Shown here piece after piece: positions 37,204 to 46,221 of a stretch of 64,000 nucleotides of DNA. The notes under the pieces were generated by a model, which saw only the letters and a program-made list of their open reading frames with translations, had not been told where the DNA came from and made no database searches. Positions within the stretch are counted from its first letter, which is position 1. Every line of letters starts with the position of its first letter. The translations under genes were made by a program, and so were the position numbers. Source of the DNA: Microbispora hainanensis (GTDB lineage Bacteria; Actinomycetota; Actinomycetes; Streptosporangiales; Streptosporangiaceae); the NCBI RefSeq assembly GCF_006874475.1, contig NZ_VIRM01000001.1, positions 62,001 through 126,000 on the forward strand. Direction: 5' to 3'.

Positions 37204-39006
37204 CTAGGAACAGCCCAGGGTGCGGACGGCGAAGTCGATCGACGCGGCCATCCGGTGCACCCGCTCCTCCACCGTCGACGTGCCCGGTCCGGTGCCGTAC
37301 CGGTAGACCGACGCCTCCCTGCCGTGGTCCGCCAGGGCCCGCACGTAGCGGTCGACCTGCCGCTGCGGGCAGCGCGGGTCGTTCGCACCCGTGAGGATCA
37401 GCAGCGGCGCCTCCACCATGTCGGCGTAGGTGATCGGGGAGGACGCGGCGTACCGCTCGGGCACCTCGGCCGGGGAGCCGCCCAGCAGCGCCCGGTGCGC
37501 GGCACGCAGGCAGTCGGCCTCGTCCTCGTACGCCGCCGCGTGGTCGGCGATCGGCGCGGCGGCGATCCCCGCCGCCCACGACTTCGGCTGGGTGCCGAGC
37601 GCCAGCAGGGTCAGATAGCCGCCCCACGCCCGGCCAGTGAGCACGAGGCGGTCGGGGTCGGCGATGCCGCGCTCCACCGCCCACTCGCGCACCGCCGCGA
37701 CGTCGGCCAGTTCGATGTGGCCGATCTCGCCGCGCAGGGCGTCACGCCAGGCCGAGCCGTACCCGGCCGAGCCCCGGTGGTTCACCCTGATCACCGCGAA
37801 GCCGCTGTCGACCCACGCCGCGACCTGCGGCCGGAACGAGTCGTCGTCCTGGCCGCCCGGGCCGCCGCCGAAGCCCGGCAGCACGCTGCGCAGGAGGAAC
37901 ACCGTCGGATAGGGCGCGGCCACCCGCTCCGGCCGGGAGACGAGGGCGTGGATGCGCCCGCCCGGGCCCTCCACGTCGATGTCCTCCAGCGGCACGGACG
38001 GCGGCGGCGTACGCCCGGGGCTGAAGACCACGTGGCCGTTGCTCGACTTGACGACCGGCGGGTGGGCGGCGCTCGACCAGGCGTATTCCACGGTGCCGTC
38101 GGAGCGCGGCGCGGCCGCCTCGATCACCCCGTGGGGGCTCTCGATGGGGGTGAGGCCGCCTCCGGCGAGGTCGTAACGGAGCAGTTCCGTGCGTCCCCGC
38201 TGGGTGTGGATGATGAGCAGCGCCCGGCCGTCGTCGTACCAGTCGGCGGAGATCTCGCCGCGCACCCGCAGCCAGATCTCCCGCTGCTCGCCGGTGACCG
38301 GGTCCCACACGAGCGGTTCGCGGCGGCCCCGGCGCTCGTGCAGGACGAGCAGGCGCCGGTCGCCGGGGACGGGGGCGAACCTGCCGCCGGCCACGCCCCG
38401 GCCCGGCCCGTCGTTCAGCTCGGCGACCGTCGAGCCGTTCGCCCTGATCACCCGCAGGGCCGGGTGCATGACGTCGCCGTGCTCGCTGTGGTTGACGGCG
38501 ATGAGCGAGCCGTCGAGCGACATGTCCGCGACCGCGGCGTACTCGTCGTGGCGATACAGCGTGACCGGCTCGCTTCCCGGCCTGGCCAGCAGGATCTCGA
38601 AGCCGTCCCGGGAGGAGCGGCCGACGGCCGCGGCGCCGTCGGAGGCGAGCGCGAGCCCGCAGGGGTGACCGGGCGGCATGGCCAGCGGCACGTCCGGGCC
38701 GCCGTGGAACGGCTGGCGCGACCACACGCCGTGCCCGTCGTCGTCCACATCGTTGTCCTGGCCGCCGTGTACGTCGCCGAACCACCAGATCCACTGCCCG
38801 GTGGGGTCGATGGCGCCATAGCGGGTGCCGTGGGGGCGGTCGGTGACCTGGCGGGTCTGGCCGCTCGCCCGGTCCCAGGCGTAGATCTCCCAGGAGCCCG
38901 AGGCGTTGCCGCGATAGACGGCCCGTTGCGGCGCCTGGCGCGCCCACGTGGGCAGGGTCACCCGGGGTGCCCGGAACCTGGCCTGCCAGCGTTCCTCGGC
39001 CTTCAT
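37204..39006 (-). CDS. Prolyl-oligopeptidase (S9)-like protein lacking catalytic Ser and His
   Basis: A 600-aa protein with an N-terminal beta-propeller (about 30-360) and C-terminal alpha/beta-hydrolase domain. ATG 39006, with GGGGAGGG upstream, fits the family start. The nucleophile elbow reads TGRAWGGYLTLLALG, so the usual Ser of GxSxGG is Ala460 (codon 37627-37629, GCG). The Asp region is intact (LLILTGANDPRCPQ). The expected catalytic GHG reads GTGPGTS, so His is also lost. The fold is otherwise complete, with no frameshift. It is probably a non-catalytic binding protein, or an enzyme recently inactivated. It ends 1 bp from the phosphatase stop. Confidence 0.85.
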   Translation of the reverse strand: MKAEERWQARFRAPRVTLPTWARQAPQRAVYRGNASGSWEIYAWDRASGQTRQVTDRPHGTRYGAIDPTGQWIWWFGDVHGGQDNDVDDDGHGVWSRQPFHGGPDVPLAMPPGHPCGLALASDGAAAVGRSSRDGFEILLARPGSEPVTLYRHDEYAAVADMSLDGSLIAVNHSEHGDVMHPALRVIRANGSTVAELNDGPGRGVAGGRFAPVPGDRRLLVLHERRGRREPLVWDPVTGEQREIWLRVRGEISADWYDDGRALLIIHTQRGRTELLRYDLAGGGLTPIESPHGVIEAAAPRSDGTVEYAWSSAAHPPVVKSSNGHVVFSPGRTPPPSVPLEDIDVEGPGGRIHALVSRPERVAAPYPTVFLLRSVLPGFGGGPGGQDDDSFRPQVAAWVDSGFAVIRVNHRGSAGYGSAWRDALRGEIGHIELADVAAVREWAVERGIADPDRLVLTGRAWGGYLTLLALGTQPKSWAAGIAAAPIADHAAAYEDEADCLRAAHRALLGGSPAEVPERYAASSPITYADMVEAPLLILTGANDPRCPQRQVDRYVRALADHGREASVYRYGTGPGTSTVEERVHRMAASIDFAVRTLGCS

Positions 39007-39115
39007 GCCGGCCCTCCCCTGCGCTCCTACGGGGTCGGGTTCAGTATGTCCCGCCAGACGCGACAATGCCTGACAAACAGGTGATGTCGGGCCACAAGTT
39101 CGGCGACGCCGCCCG

Positions 39116-40762
39116 TCAGGACAGGTCCAGGCCGGCGAGCTGGGCGCGGCTCGCCACGTTGAGCTTCGGAAACGCCCGATAGAGGTGGTGGCTGACGGTC
39201 TTCGGGCTGAGGAACAACTGCGCGCCGATCTCCCGGTTGGTCATGCCCGTGGCGGCCAGCCGCACGATCTGCAGCTCCTGCGGGGGGACAGCGCGGACAG
39301 CGCTTCCGCCCGCACGGCCGGGGAGCTGGTGTCACCGGTGGCGCGCAGCTCGCCGCGGGCGCGCTCGGCCCACGGACGGGCGCCCAGCCGCTCGAAGGTC
39401 TCCCACGCCGCCCGCAGATGCGGCCGGGCGCTGCCCTTGTCGCGCTCCCTGCGCAGGCGCTCCCCGAAGGCGAGCCTGGTGCGGGCCGCCTCCCAGGGAC
39501 GGCCGCTGCCGGCGTGAAGCCGTACGGCGGCGCTGAAGTCCTCGTGCGCCCGCTCCCAGCCGGGTTCGAGCAGGGCGCGGCAGCGGTGCAGGACGGCCAG
39601 CGCCCAGTCCTGTCCCGAGGCCGTCGCCCACTCCTCGAACCGGCGCAGCGGCTCGGGCGCGGGCAGCCCGAGCCGTACGGCGGCCTCGATCTGGTCGGGG
39701 GCGAAGTAGACGGCCTGGATCTGGTGGCGCGGCCTCGGTCGGTCGGCCCGCCCTGAGCGCGTGGTCCTCGGTGAGCTCGGCGGCCCGTTCGAGTGCGGCG
39801 CAGGCGCCGGCGTTGCCGTCGCGCTCCCTGGCCCGCCGCGCGGCCTGCTCCAGCGCCAGCGCGGCCGTCTCGTCGGGGCCGGTGGCGGCGGCGGCCAGGT
39901 GCCAGGCCCGCCGGTCGGGCTGATGGGCGAGCAGCCTCGCCAGGATCGCGTGGACCTCCAGCCGCAGGTCGTAGGTGCCGTGCCGGAAGGCCGCCGCGCG
40001 CATCAGGGGATGCGTGAAGGCCACCCGCCCGCCGTCGATCCTGACCAGGCCGGACTTCTCGGCCACGCCGAGCGCGGCGGGCGCGATCCCGAGCTCCCGG
40101 CCCGCCCGTACGATCACGTCCAGGTCGCCGCCGTCGGTCAGCGCGGTGACCAGCAGCGCCTTCTGGGCGTCCGCGGGAAGTTCGGCGATGCGGGCCTCGT
40201 ACGCCTGCCGGATGCGGGCGGGCAGCGGCAGCGGGCTCCGGTCGTAGACGGACAGGTCCGTACGCGGGAGTTCGAGCAGGGCGAGCGGGTTGCCGCAGCT
40301 CTCCTCGATGAGGCGGTCGCGGGCGCCGGGGGCGAGCCCGGGGGCGGCGCGATCGAGCAGCGCGGCGGTGCTGCCGGCGTCGAGGCCCGGCAGCCGGTGC
40401 TCGGGCAGGCCCGAGGCATCGAAGCCGTCGCGCGCGGCGAAGATCATGACGATGCCCTCGGCGTGCAGCCGGTGGGCCGCGAACCGCAGTGCCCGCGCCG
40501 ACTCCTGGTCGAGCCACTGCGCGTCGTCGACCAGGCACAGCAGCGGCCCGCCCTCGGCCAGCTCGGCCAGCAGCGACAGGACGGCCAGGCCCACCAGGAG
40601 CCGGTTGGTCACCGGGGCCAGGCCGAATGCGCCGCGCAGGGCCGCCACCTGCGGCTCGGGCAGCGCGTCCAGCCGGTCGAGCCCGTGTCCGAGCAGCAGA
40701 TGAAGCGAGGCGAACGGGATCTCGGCCTCGGTCTCGACGCCGACGCCGCGCAGCACGAGGCG
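39116..40762 (-). pseudogene. LuxR-family ATPase regulator, 5'-truncated and frameshifted
   Basis: Remnant of a large AAA-type LuxR regulator. The frame enters at GVGVETEAEIPFASLH (about 40750), which normally follows the Walker A region, so the first 60 or more residues and the P-loop are missing. LCLVDDAQWLDQESARALRF (Walker B) and further ATPase sequence are intact. Near 39747 the frame shifts: HQIQAVYFAPDQIEAAVRLG continues one base off. A second shift occurs at a run of six G (about 39281-39286) before LQIVRLAATGMTNREIGAQL, the LuxR HTH, which ends at TGA 39116-39118. Three lesions make function unlikely. A sequencing error could explain the homopolymer one. Confidence 0.82.
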
Positions 40763-41167
40763 GCCCTCGTCGCGGTGGCCGCATCCGCGGCCGGCGCGTT
40801 CGTCGGCCCGGCGGCCACCGGGCCGATCCTCGACCGGCTGGCCGTGCTCGGCATGGCGCCGGAGTGGGCGGAGCGGGGCGGCCTGCGGCTGCTGGGCGCG
40901 ACGCGCGCGCAGGTGCTGCGATATGTCGTCGCGGAGGCGCTGGCGGTCGTGGCGGTCGGGGTGGTGCTGGGGTTCGCGGCCACGGCGCTCGGCCTGCTGG
41001 GGCTGGAGGCGGCCCTGCTGCGCCTGGCCGGGCTCTTCGCCTTCGAGGTGCCGTGGCTGCCGGTCGTCTTGGTGATCGCGATCTGCTTCCTCCTGGGGGC
41101 GGCCGCGGCGGTCGCCCCCGCGATCCGCACCATCCGCACCCGGGGCGTCGCGATCCCGCGCTCGTGA
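40757..41167 (+). pseudogene. FtsX-like ABC permease, C-terminal fragment
   Basis: About 135 residues of a MacB/FtsX-type permease C-terminus: RLLGATRAQVLRYVVAEAL, then hydrophobic helices (AVVAVGVVLGFAATALGLLG) and a last helix with VVLVIAICFLLGAAAAVAPA ending in TIRTRGV. The N-terminal four-fifths of a normal permease is absent. The join with the truncated LuxR gene lies at about 40757. No ATPase gene is adjacent. Confidence 0.75.
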
Positions 41168-41215
41168 CCCGTGCCGCATCGTTCAGGACGCGGTGGTCAG
41201 CGGGGTGATGGGGGT

Positions 41216-42031
41216 TCAGCGGGTGATGGTCCAGCGGGTGATGCGGAAGGACGCGGTCACCGGCACCGGGCCGGGCAGCGCGCCGATCTTCGCGGCCAGT
41301 TCCTCCGGGCGCGTGTGCCAGGCGCTCGGGCCCATCCCGACCACCGCCTCGATCTCCTCATGGGCGAGGGAGAGCGCGATCTCCTCGGTCTCCTCGCTTA
41401 TCCGGGTGAACCGGCCGCCCAGGGTGTCGTCCAGGCGGCGGTCCTTGTCCTCGTCCACGTTCAGCAGGCCCAGCCGTTCGACGAGCGGGCTCAGGTGGCC
41501 GGGGCCGGGCGTGACGACGACCAGCGTGCCGCCCGGCCGCAGCACCCGGGCGAACTCCTCCGCGTTGCGCGGCGCGAAGACATTGAGCAGCACGTCCACG
41601 CGGTCGTCGGCGACGGGGATCGGCCGCCACACGTCCGCCACGACGGCGCCGATGCGGGGATGCGCGCGGGCGGCCCGCTTCAGCGCGTGCTTGGACACGT
41701 CGAGGGCGATGCCCACCGCGGCGTCGCCGAGCGCCGCGGCCAGGTAGTAGCCGGTGCCCGCGCCGGCGTCGGCGACCACGGCGGCGCCCTCGCACAGCCG
41801 GGCGAGGCGGCCGGCCAGCGGGGCGTAGTGGCCCGCCTCCAGGAAGCGCGCCCGCGCGGCCACCATGGCGGGCGTGTCGGCCGTGCCGGCCGGGCGGGTG
41901 AGCATGTTCACGTATCCCTGCCGCGCCACGTCGAAGGAGTGGCCCTGCGCGCATCCGACCGATCCCTCGGCCAGGTGGATCGCCGTACGGCAGGCCGGGC
42001 AGACGAGATGGTCGATGACGTCGGCGAGCAC
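41216..42031 (-). CDS. RlmA-like 23S rRNA (guanine-N1) methyltransferase
   Basis: A 271-aa SAM-dependent methyltransferase. The N-terminal zinc site HLVCPACRTAIHLAEGSVGC with Q-G-H (C-x2-C...C-x3-H) and FDVARQGYVNML is diagnostic of RlmA. VVADAGAGTGYYLAAAL is the SAM motif I, and LLNVFAPRNAEEFARVL follows. The Gram-positive RlmA(II)/TlrB branch modifies G748 and lowers sensitivity to tylosin-type macrolides; the exact guanine here is not known. The start is GTG 42031; GTG 42046 or the ATG at 42169 are alternatives. Confidence 0.85.
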   Translation of the reverse strand: MLADVIDHLVCPACRTAIHLAEGSVGCAQGHSFDVARQGYVNMLTRPAGTADTPAMVAARARFLEAGHYAPLAGRLARLCEGAAVVADAGAGTGYYLAAALGDAAVGIALDVSKHALKRAARAHPRIGAVVADVWRPIPVADDRVDVLLNVFAPRNAEEFARVLRPGGTLVVVTPGPGHLSPLVERLGLLNVDEDKDRRLDDTLGGRFTRISEETEEIALSLAHEEIEAVVGMGPSAWHTRPEELAAKIGALPGPVPVTASFRITRWTITR

Positions 42032-42141
42032 CCGTCCATCATCCACCCCGAGCGGAGTGCGAACCGGCGGCAAGCCGGCTGCAGGAGTGCGGCACGCCGC
42101 CACCCGCTGAACCATGAGAGCGGGCCGGGCGTCCAACAGCC

Positions 42142-43473
42142 ATGAGGTGTCCCGGTCATACGGCCTCACGGACGGGGATCGCGCTGGCCGTCGCGCTCGT
42201 GCTCGCCGCGTGCGGCACTGCCGGGGAGGCGCGTCCGTCGTCCGGCATCGTCACCGGCTCCACTCCGGCCTCCGCTCGGACGGGGCCGGTGACGGCCGAC
42301 GCGGAAGGCGTGCCGTACGGCGCGGGGAGCGCGCTGCCGGACGACGTCAACGGGGACGGCTATGCGGACGCCGTGATCACGGCGGAGGCGTCGCCGCAGG
42401 TCCCCGTCCTCGCCGTCCTGTACGGCTCACGCGGCGGTCTGGACGCGGGGCGGCGGACGGTGGTGCGGTTCGGCGGGCGGGAGTTGTTCGACTTCGCGGG
42501 ACCGCGTCACCGGCGGCCGGACACCGCCGACCTCGACGGCGACGGATACGCCGACATCCCGGTCATACTCCGGGCAGGGCTGCGGATCGTCTGGGGTGGC
42601 CCCGAGGGCCCGGCGGGCGGCCTGTCTCCTGTGGTGCCGGTGCCCGACGTGGAGAGGATCGAGTCGGACTGGCCCGCCGCCGGGGACTTCGACGGCGACG
42701 GGCACGCCGATCTGGCGCTCGCCGCGCCTTACCTGGAAGTCTCCGACATCGGCGGCTACGCGGTGCTCTACGGGCCGTTCGGCAGGAACGGGCGACCGAG
42801 CCGCACGTACTTCTCCGGCCCGGGACCGGTGAACGGCCCCGGACGGCGCGTCGCCTGGATCGTCCCGGACGGGATCAGGCCGGGCGGGCGGACCGGGCTG
42901 ATCCTCCACGCGGCCGACGACGGCGAGCAGACCGGCGCGACCTATCTGACGCGGGTCCCTTCCGGCCGGGGCCGCCCGCTCGGCCCCGGGAACGCCGTCG
43001 CCGTCGGCGACTTCGACGGGGACGGCCGCCGCGACGTCGCGGTGGGCGACGACGGGAGCCGCAACGACGAGCCCGGCGCCGAGACGATCGGGGCGACGTC
43101 CGCGATCACCGTCTACGGCGGGCGGGCGCCGCAGGCCCCGATCGTGATCGACGTTCCCGGCATCCACGGCGCGCTGACCGCCGGGGACGTCGACGGGGAC
43201 GGCCGGGACGACCTTCTGCTCCAGGACGGCGGCCGGGTCGAACTGCTGCGGAACGGCCTGACCGCCCGGCGGGCTCTCGGCCCGTTCTCGTGCCGGGAGG
43301 TCGAAGGCGGCCGGCCGGGAGCGCTGCGCGCCGGCGACTACGACCGGGACGGGCGGGCCGAGGTGCTGGTCACCTGCTGGACGGCCGCTTCCGGCCCCGA
43401 TCCGCACCGGCTGTGGGTGTGGGAGGACGACGGCCGGGTGACCTTCGTGGACATCGCGGGCTTCGCCGGCTGA
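42142..43473 (+). CDS. FG-GAP/VCBS-repeat lipoprotein
   Basis: A 443-aa exported protein. A signal peptide with lipobox LVLAAC-G (Cys at about residue 24) anchors it to the membrane. The mature part is a beta-propeller of FG-GAP repeats with at least six calcium-type loops: DVNGDGYADAV, DLDGDGYADIP, DFDGDGHADLA, DFDGDGRRDVA, DVDGDGRDDLL and DYDRDGRAEVL. The propeller resembles integrin-like surface proteins that bind ligands; the ligand is unknown. It stands alone and is followed by an MBL-fold gene with its own promoter. Confidence 0.88.
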   Translation: MRCPGHTASRTGIALAVALVLAACGTAGEARPSSGIVTGSTPASARTGPVTADAEGVPYGAGSALPDDVNGDGYADAVITAEASPQVPVLAVLYGSRGGLDAGRRTVVRFGGRELFDFAGPRHRRPDTADLDGDGYADIPVILRAGLRIVWGGPEGPAGGLSPVVPVPDVERIESDWPAAGDFDGDGHADLALAAPYLEVSDIGGYAVLYGPFGRNGRPSRTYFSGPGPVNGPGRRVAWIVPDGIRPGGRTGLILHAADDGEQTGATYLTRVPSGRGRPLGPGNAVAVGDFDGDGRRDVAVGDDGSRNDEPGAETIGATSAITVYGGRAPQAPIVIDVPGIHGALTAGDVDGDGRDDLLLQDGGRVELLRNGLTARRALGPFSCREVEGGRPGALRAGDYDRDGRAEVLVTCWTAASGPDPHRLWVWEDDGRVTFVDIAGFAG

Positions 43474-43496
43474 CCCGGTTCTTCTATCGTGATGCG

Positions 43497-44228
43497 ATGC
43501 CGCACCATGAGCCGAGAACCGTGTCCGGTGTCGAGATCGTGCCGCTCTGCGACGCCGTGGGGCCGATGAAGGATCCGGTCCGCAAACCGCTGCCCGAGAT
43601 GTTCGCCGGTGCCGCGTTCGCACCCGACGAGGAGTGGGTGCTCCACTTCCACTGCTACCTGGTGCGGGCGGCGGGCCGTACGGTCCTGGTGGACACCGGG
43701 ATCGGCGGCGCGGACTCGCCCGCGACCTGGGCGCCGCTGCCCGGCCGCCTGATCGAGGAACTGGCCGCAGCCGGAACCACGCCGGAGGACGTGGACGTCG
43801 TGGTGCTGACCCACCTGCACAGCGACCACATGGGGGGCGCGGTGGCGGGTGGCGCGCCCGCCTTCCCGAACGCCCGCCACATCGTGCAGCGAGCGGAGGC
43901 CGAGTGGGCCTCCGCCCCGGTGCGCGAGCTGATCCTCGATCCCCTTCGGGACCTGCTCGACGTCGTCGACGGCGACGTGGAACCCGTGCCCGGAGTCCGG
44001 GTGCTGCACGCCCCCGGGCACACGCCCGGCCACCAGTGCGTCGAGGCGGGCGACGTCGTCATGAGCGGCGACGTCCTGCACCATCCCGTCCAGCTCGCCG
44101 ACCCGACGATCCGCTACGTGTACGACGAGGACCCCGGCCTCGCCGTACGGACGCGCACGGACATCCTCGCCCGCGCCGCCGTCCTCGCCCCCGCCCACTT
44201 CCCCGACCCCTTCGTGCACCTTAAGTAA
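43497..44228 (+). CDS. MBL-fold metallo-hydrolase
   Basis: A 243-aa metallo-beta-lactamase-fold enzyme. The metal motif HLHSDHMGG (HxHxDH) is complete, with the third His in APGHTPGHQC, Asp in MSGDVLHHP and a final His near APAHFPDP. The N-terminus EWVLHFHCYLVRAAGRTVLVDTG fits the AHL-lactonase/glyoxalase-II-like group, so lactonase or thioesterase activity is possible. ATG 43497 lies 6 nt after TATCGT (43485-43490), a leaderless-type start. The stop overlaps the convergent MFS gene by 8 bp. Confidence 0.87.
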   Translation: MPHHEPRTVSGVEIVPLCDAVGPMKDPVRKPLPEMFAGAAFAPDEEWVLHFHCYLVRAAGRTVLVDTGIGGADSPATWAPLPGRLIEELAAAGTTPEDVDVVVLTHLHSDHMGGAVAGGAPAFPNARHIVQRAEAEWASAPVRELILDPLRDLLDVVDGDVEPVPGVRVLHAPGHTPGHQCVEAGDVVMSGDVLHHPVQLADPTIRYVYDEDPGLAVRTRTDILARAAVLAPAHFPDPFVHLK

Positions 44229-45477
44229 TCACCCGGTCTCTCATTGCTATGGTCGGGACGGCGGGAGCGCGCGGAGCGGCGCGGCGGCGGGCGCGGGCGC
44301 GGGCGCGATAGCGGATCACCTGTACGGCCCCGAGCAGCCAGATCGGATACTGCACGGCGAACGCCCAGCGGAAGTCGTTCTGCAGGTCCATGACGATCCC
44401 GACGAGCGCGATCAGGGACATCGAGGCGGCGAAACCGCCGCCGTTGACGATGCCGGTCGCCACGCCGATGCGCTCGGCCGGGTTGAAGGTGCGGGCGTAG
44501 TCGAAGCCGACCATCGAGCCGGGGCCGTTCGTGGCGAGTGCCAGCATGAGCAGCCCGAGCGTCCACAGCGGGGCGCGGCCGGGCCACAGGAGGACGAGCG
44601 TCCACGCGCCGGCCGTGGCGCCGATGACCGTGAGCACCATCCACGAGCGGCGCAGCGGGAAGCGCCCGGCGAGGTGCCCGAGCAGCGGCCCGCAGCCCAT
44701 CGCGAGCAGCGTCAGCGTGGTCAGCAGCACGCCGGCCGTCCGCGGAGACAGGCCCTGCCCCTGCACCAGGAAGGGGTAGCCCCACAGGATCGTGAAGGCC
44801 GCGGACGAGCACTGGGTGGCGGCGTGGGTCCACATCCCGAGGCGGGTGCCCGGCTCCGCCCAGGCCGCCCGCACGCCGAGCGCCGCAGGCGCGCGGTCCG
44901 GCCGCCGGTCGCGCAGGAAGAGACCGACGGCGGCCAGCGCCACCACCCCCAGGCTCGCCGCCCACAGGAAGGTCGGCGTCCAGCCGTACGTGTGCAGCGA
45001 GGTGATCAGCGGCACGGCGGACACGACCGCGCCGAACTGGCCGAGGATGCCGGTGAGCTGGACGATCAGCGGGTTGCGGCGGGGCGGGAACCAGACCGTG
45101 ACCACCCGGATCACGCTGATGAACGTCATCGCGTCGCCGCAGCCGACCAGCACCCTTCCGGCGACGGCCGCCGGGAGGCCGGTGGCGACGGCGAACAGGA
45201 GCTGTCCGAGGGCCATGATCGACGCGCCGGCGAGCAGCATGCGCGTGGATCCCAGGCGGTCGACCAGGACGCCGACGGGGATCTGCATGGCCGCGTAGAC
45301 GAGCAGTTGCAGCATCGCGATCGTGGACAGCGCCGCCGATCCGACCCCGAACCTCGCCGCCGCGTCGATCCCCGTCACGCCGAGCGACTGGCGGTGGAAG
45401 ACCGCGACCATGTACGCGAGCACACCGGCGGTCCAGTAGATCAGGGGTTTGCGACTGTTCTCACCCGTATGCCCCAC
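44221..45477 (-). CDS. MFS transporter
   Basis: Twelve-helix major facilitator, 418 aa. Helix 1 carries YWTAGVLAYMVAVFHRQSLG. The loop 2-3 motif A is PVGVLVDRLGSTRMLLAG, and GDAMTFISVIRVVTVWFPPRRNPL resembles nitrate/oxalate-type MFS carriers. The middle loop and the symmetric second half (MGCGPLLGHLAGRFPLRRSW) are complete. The substrate cannot be assigned. The GTG at 45477 is preferred; TAAAAT lies 8 nt before it and no ribosome site is evident. It is divergent from a SnoaL-like gene. Confidence 0.85.
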   Translation of the reverse strand: MGHTGENSRKPLIYWTAGVLAYMVAVFHRQSLGVTGIDAAARFGVGSAALSTIAMLQLLVYAAMQIPVGVLVDRLGSTRMLLAGASIMALGQLLFAVATGLPAAVAGRVLVGCGDAMTFISVIRVVTVWFPPRRNPLIVQLTGILGQFGAVVSAVPLITSLHTYGWTPTFLWAASLGVVALAAVGLFLRDRRPDRAPAALGVRAAWAEPGTRLGMWTHAATQCSSAAFTILWGYPFLVQGQGLSPRTAGVLLTTLTLLAMGCGPLLGHLAGRFPLRRSWMVLTVIGATAGAWTLVLLWPGRAPLWTLGLLMLALATNGPGSMVGFDYARTFNPAERIGVATGIVNGGGFAASMSLIALVGIVMDLQNDFRWAFAVQYPIWLLGAVQVIRYRARARARRRAAPRAPAVPTIAMRDRVIT

Positions 45478-45616
45478 ATGCACAAATTTTACTGTTATGC
45501 GCTTCTTGCCCCATGCGTGACGTCCCTCACGTATGCCGCCGCTCACTCGTCCCGGTGATGGATTTTCCTCCGTGTTTGTCGGTATTTCGATACGCTTGTC
45601 CGGAGAGGGGGCTCCG

Positions 45617-46048
45617 ATGTCCGACGTCGTGGACCGCATGCTCGCCGCGATGAACGACCATGACATCGACGCCGTGCTGCGGTGCTTCGCGCCGGACGCG
45701 GTGGTGGTCGGGCCGGAACTGGAGGCGGGGAACCCGGATGAGATCGCCTCCTACATCCTGCAGATCTGGGAGGGATTTCCGGACCTGCGGCTCCTGCTCT
45801 GGGGGAGGGTCGGCCACGGTGACGCGCTGGCGACCGAGCTGCTGGCCACGGGGACCCATCGGGGGCCCTACCTGATCGCCGACGGCCAGGTCCTGGAGGC
45901 GACGGGACGCTTCACCACTCTGCGCGTCTCCTGGTTCTGGCAGATAGCGAACGACCTCGTCGTCAGCCAGCGCTACTACTACGACCAGCTGGAGCTCTAC
46001 GCGCAGCTCGGGCTGCGCATGCCGCTGACCTTCGACCCGACCGGCTGA
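45617..46048 (+). CDS. SnoaL-like (NTF2-fold) protein
   Basis: A 143-aa NTF2-fold protein. MLAAMNDHDIDAVLRCFAPDAVVVGPE is typical of SnoaL-like polyketide cyclases and ketosteroid-isomerase relatives. WEGFPDLRLLLWGRVGHGDALATE follows in the fold order. The catalytic residues of true cyclases cannot be confirmed, so it may be a small-molecule binding protein. ATG 45617 has a GGAGAGGGG ribosome site. It is divergent from the MFS transporter. Confidence 0.82.
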   Translation: MSDVVDRMLAAMNDHDIDAVLRCFAPDAVVVGPELEAGNPDEIASYILQIWEGFPDLRLLLWGRVGHGDALATELLATGTHRGPYLIADGQVLEATGRFTTLRVSWFWQIANDLVVSQRYYYDQLELYAQLGLRMPLTFDPTG

Positions 46049-46221
46049 GGGGTCTTCTCCCGCACGGACCCCGGCGAGCGTACGGGCGGGTCGTGCCGCC
46101 CGGTGCATGCCCCTCATGGCCGGATTCGAGGGATGCGTGTCCCATACGGCGGCGATGGATCGCCCGGCCGGGCGCATTGATGCCAGGTGATTCCTGCACC
46201 CGTTCATCAGGAGGACATGGC

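Noticed and set aside
40757-41167. Functional small FtsX permease
   Set aside because: Only the last helices are present, no start with ribosome site, and it abuts another truncated gene.
42114-43496. Extended upstream start for the MBL-fold gene (frame open from 42114)
   Set aside because: That stretch is an out-of-frame reading of the FG-GAP gene; the family starts at ATG 43497, 6 nt after TATCGT.
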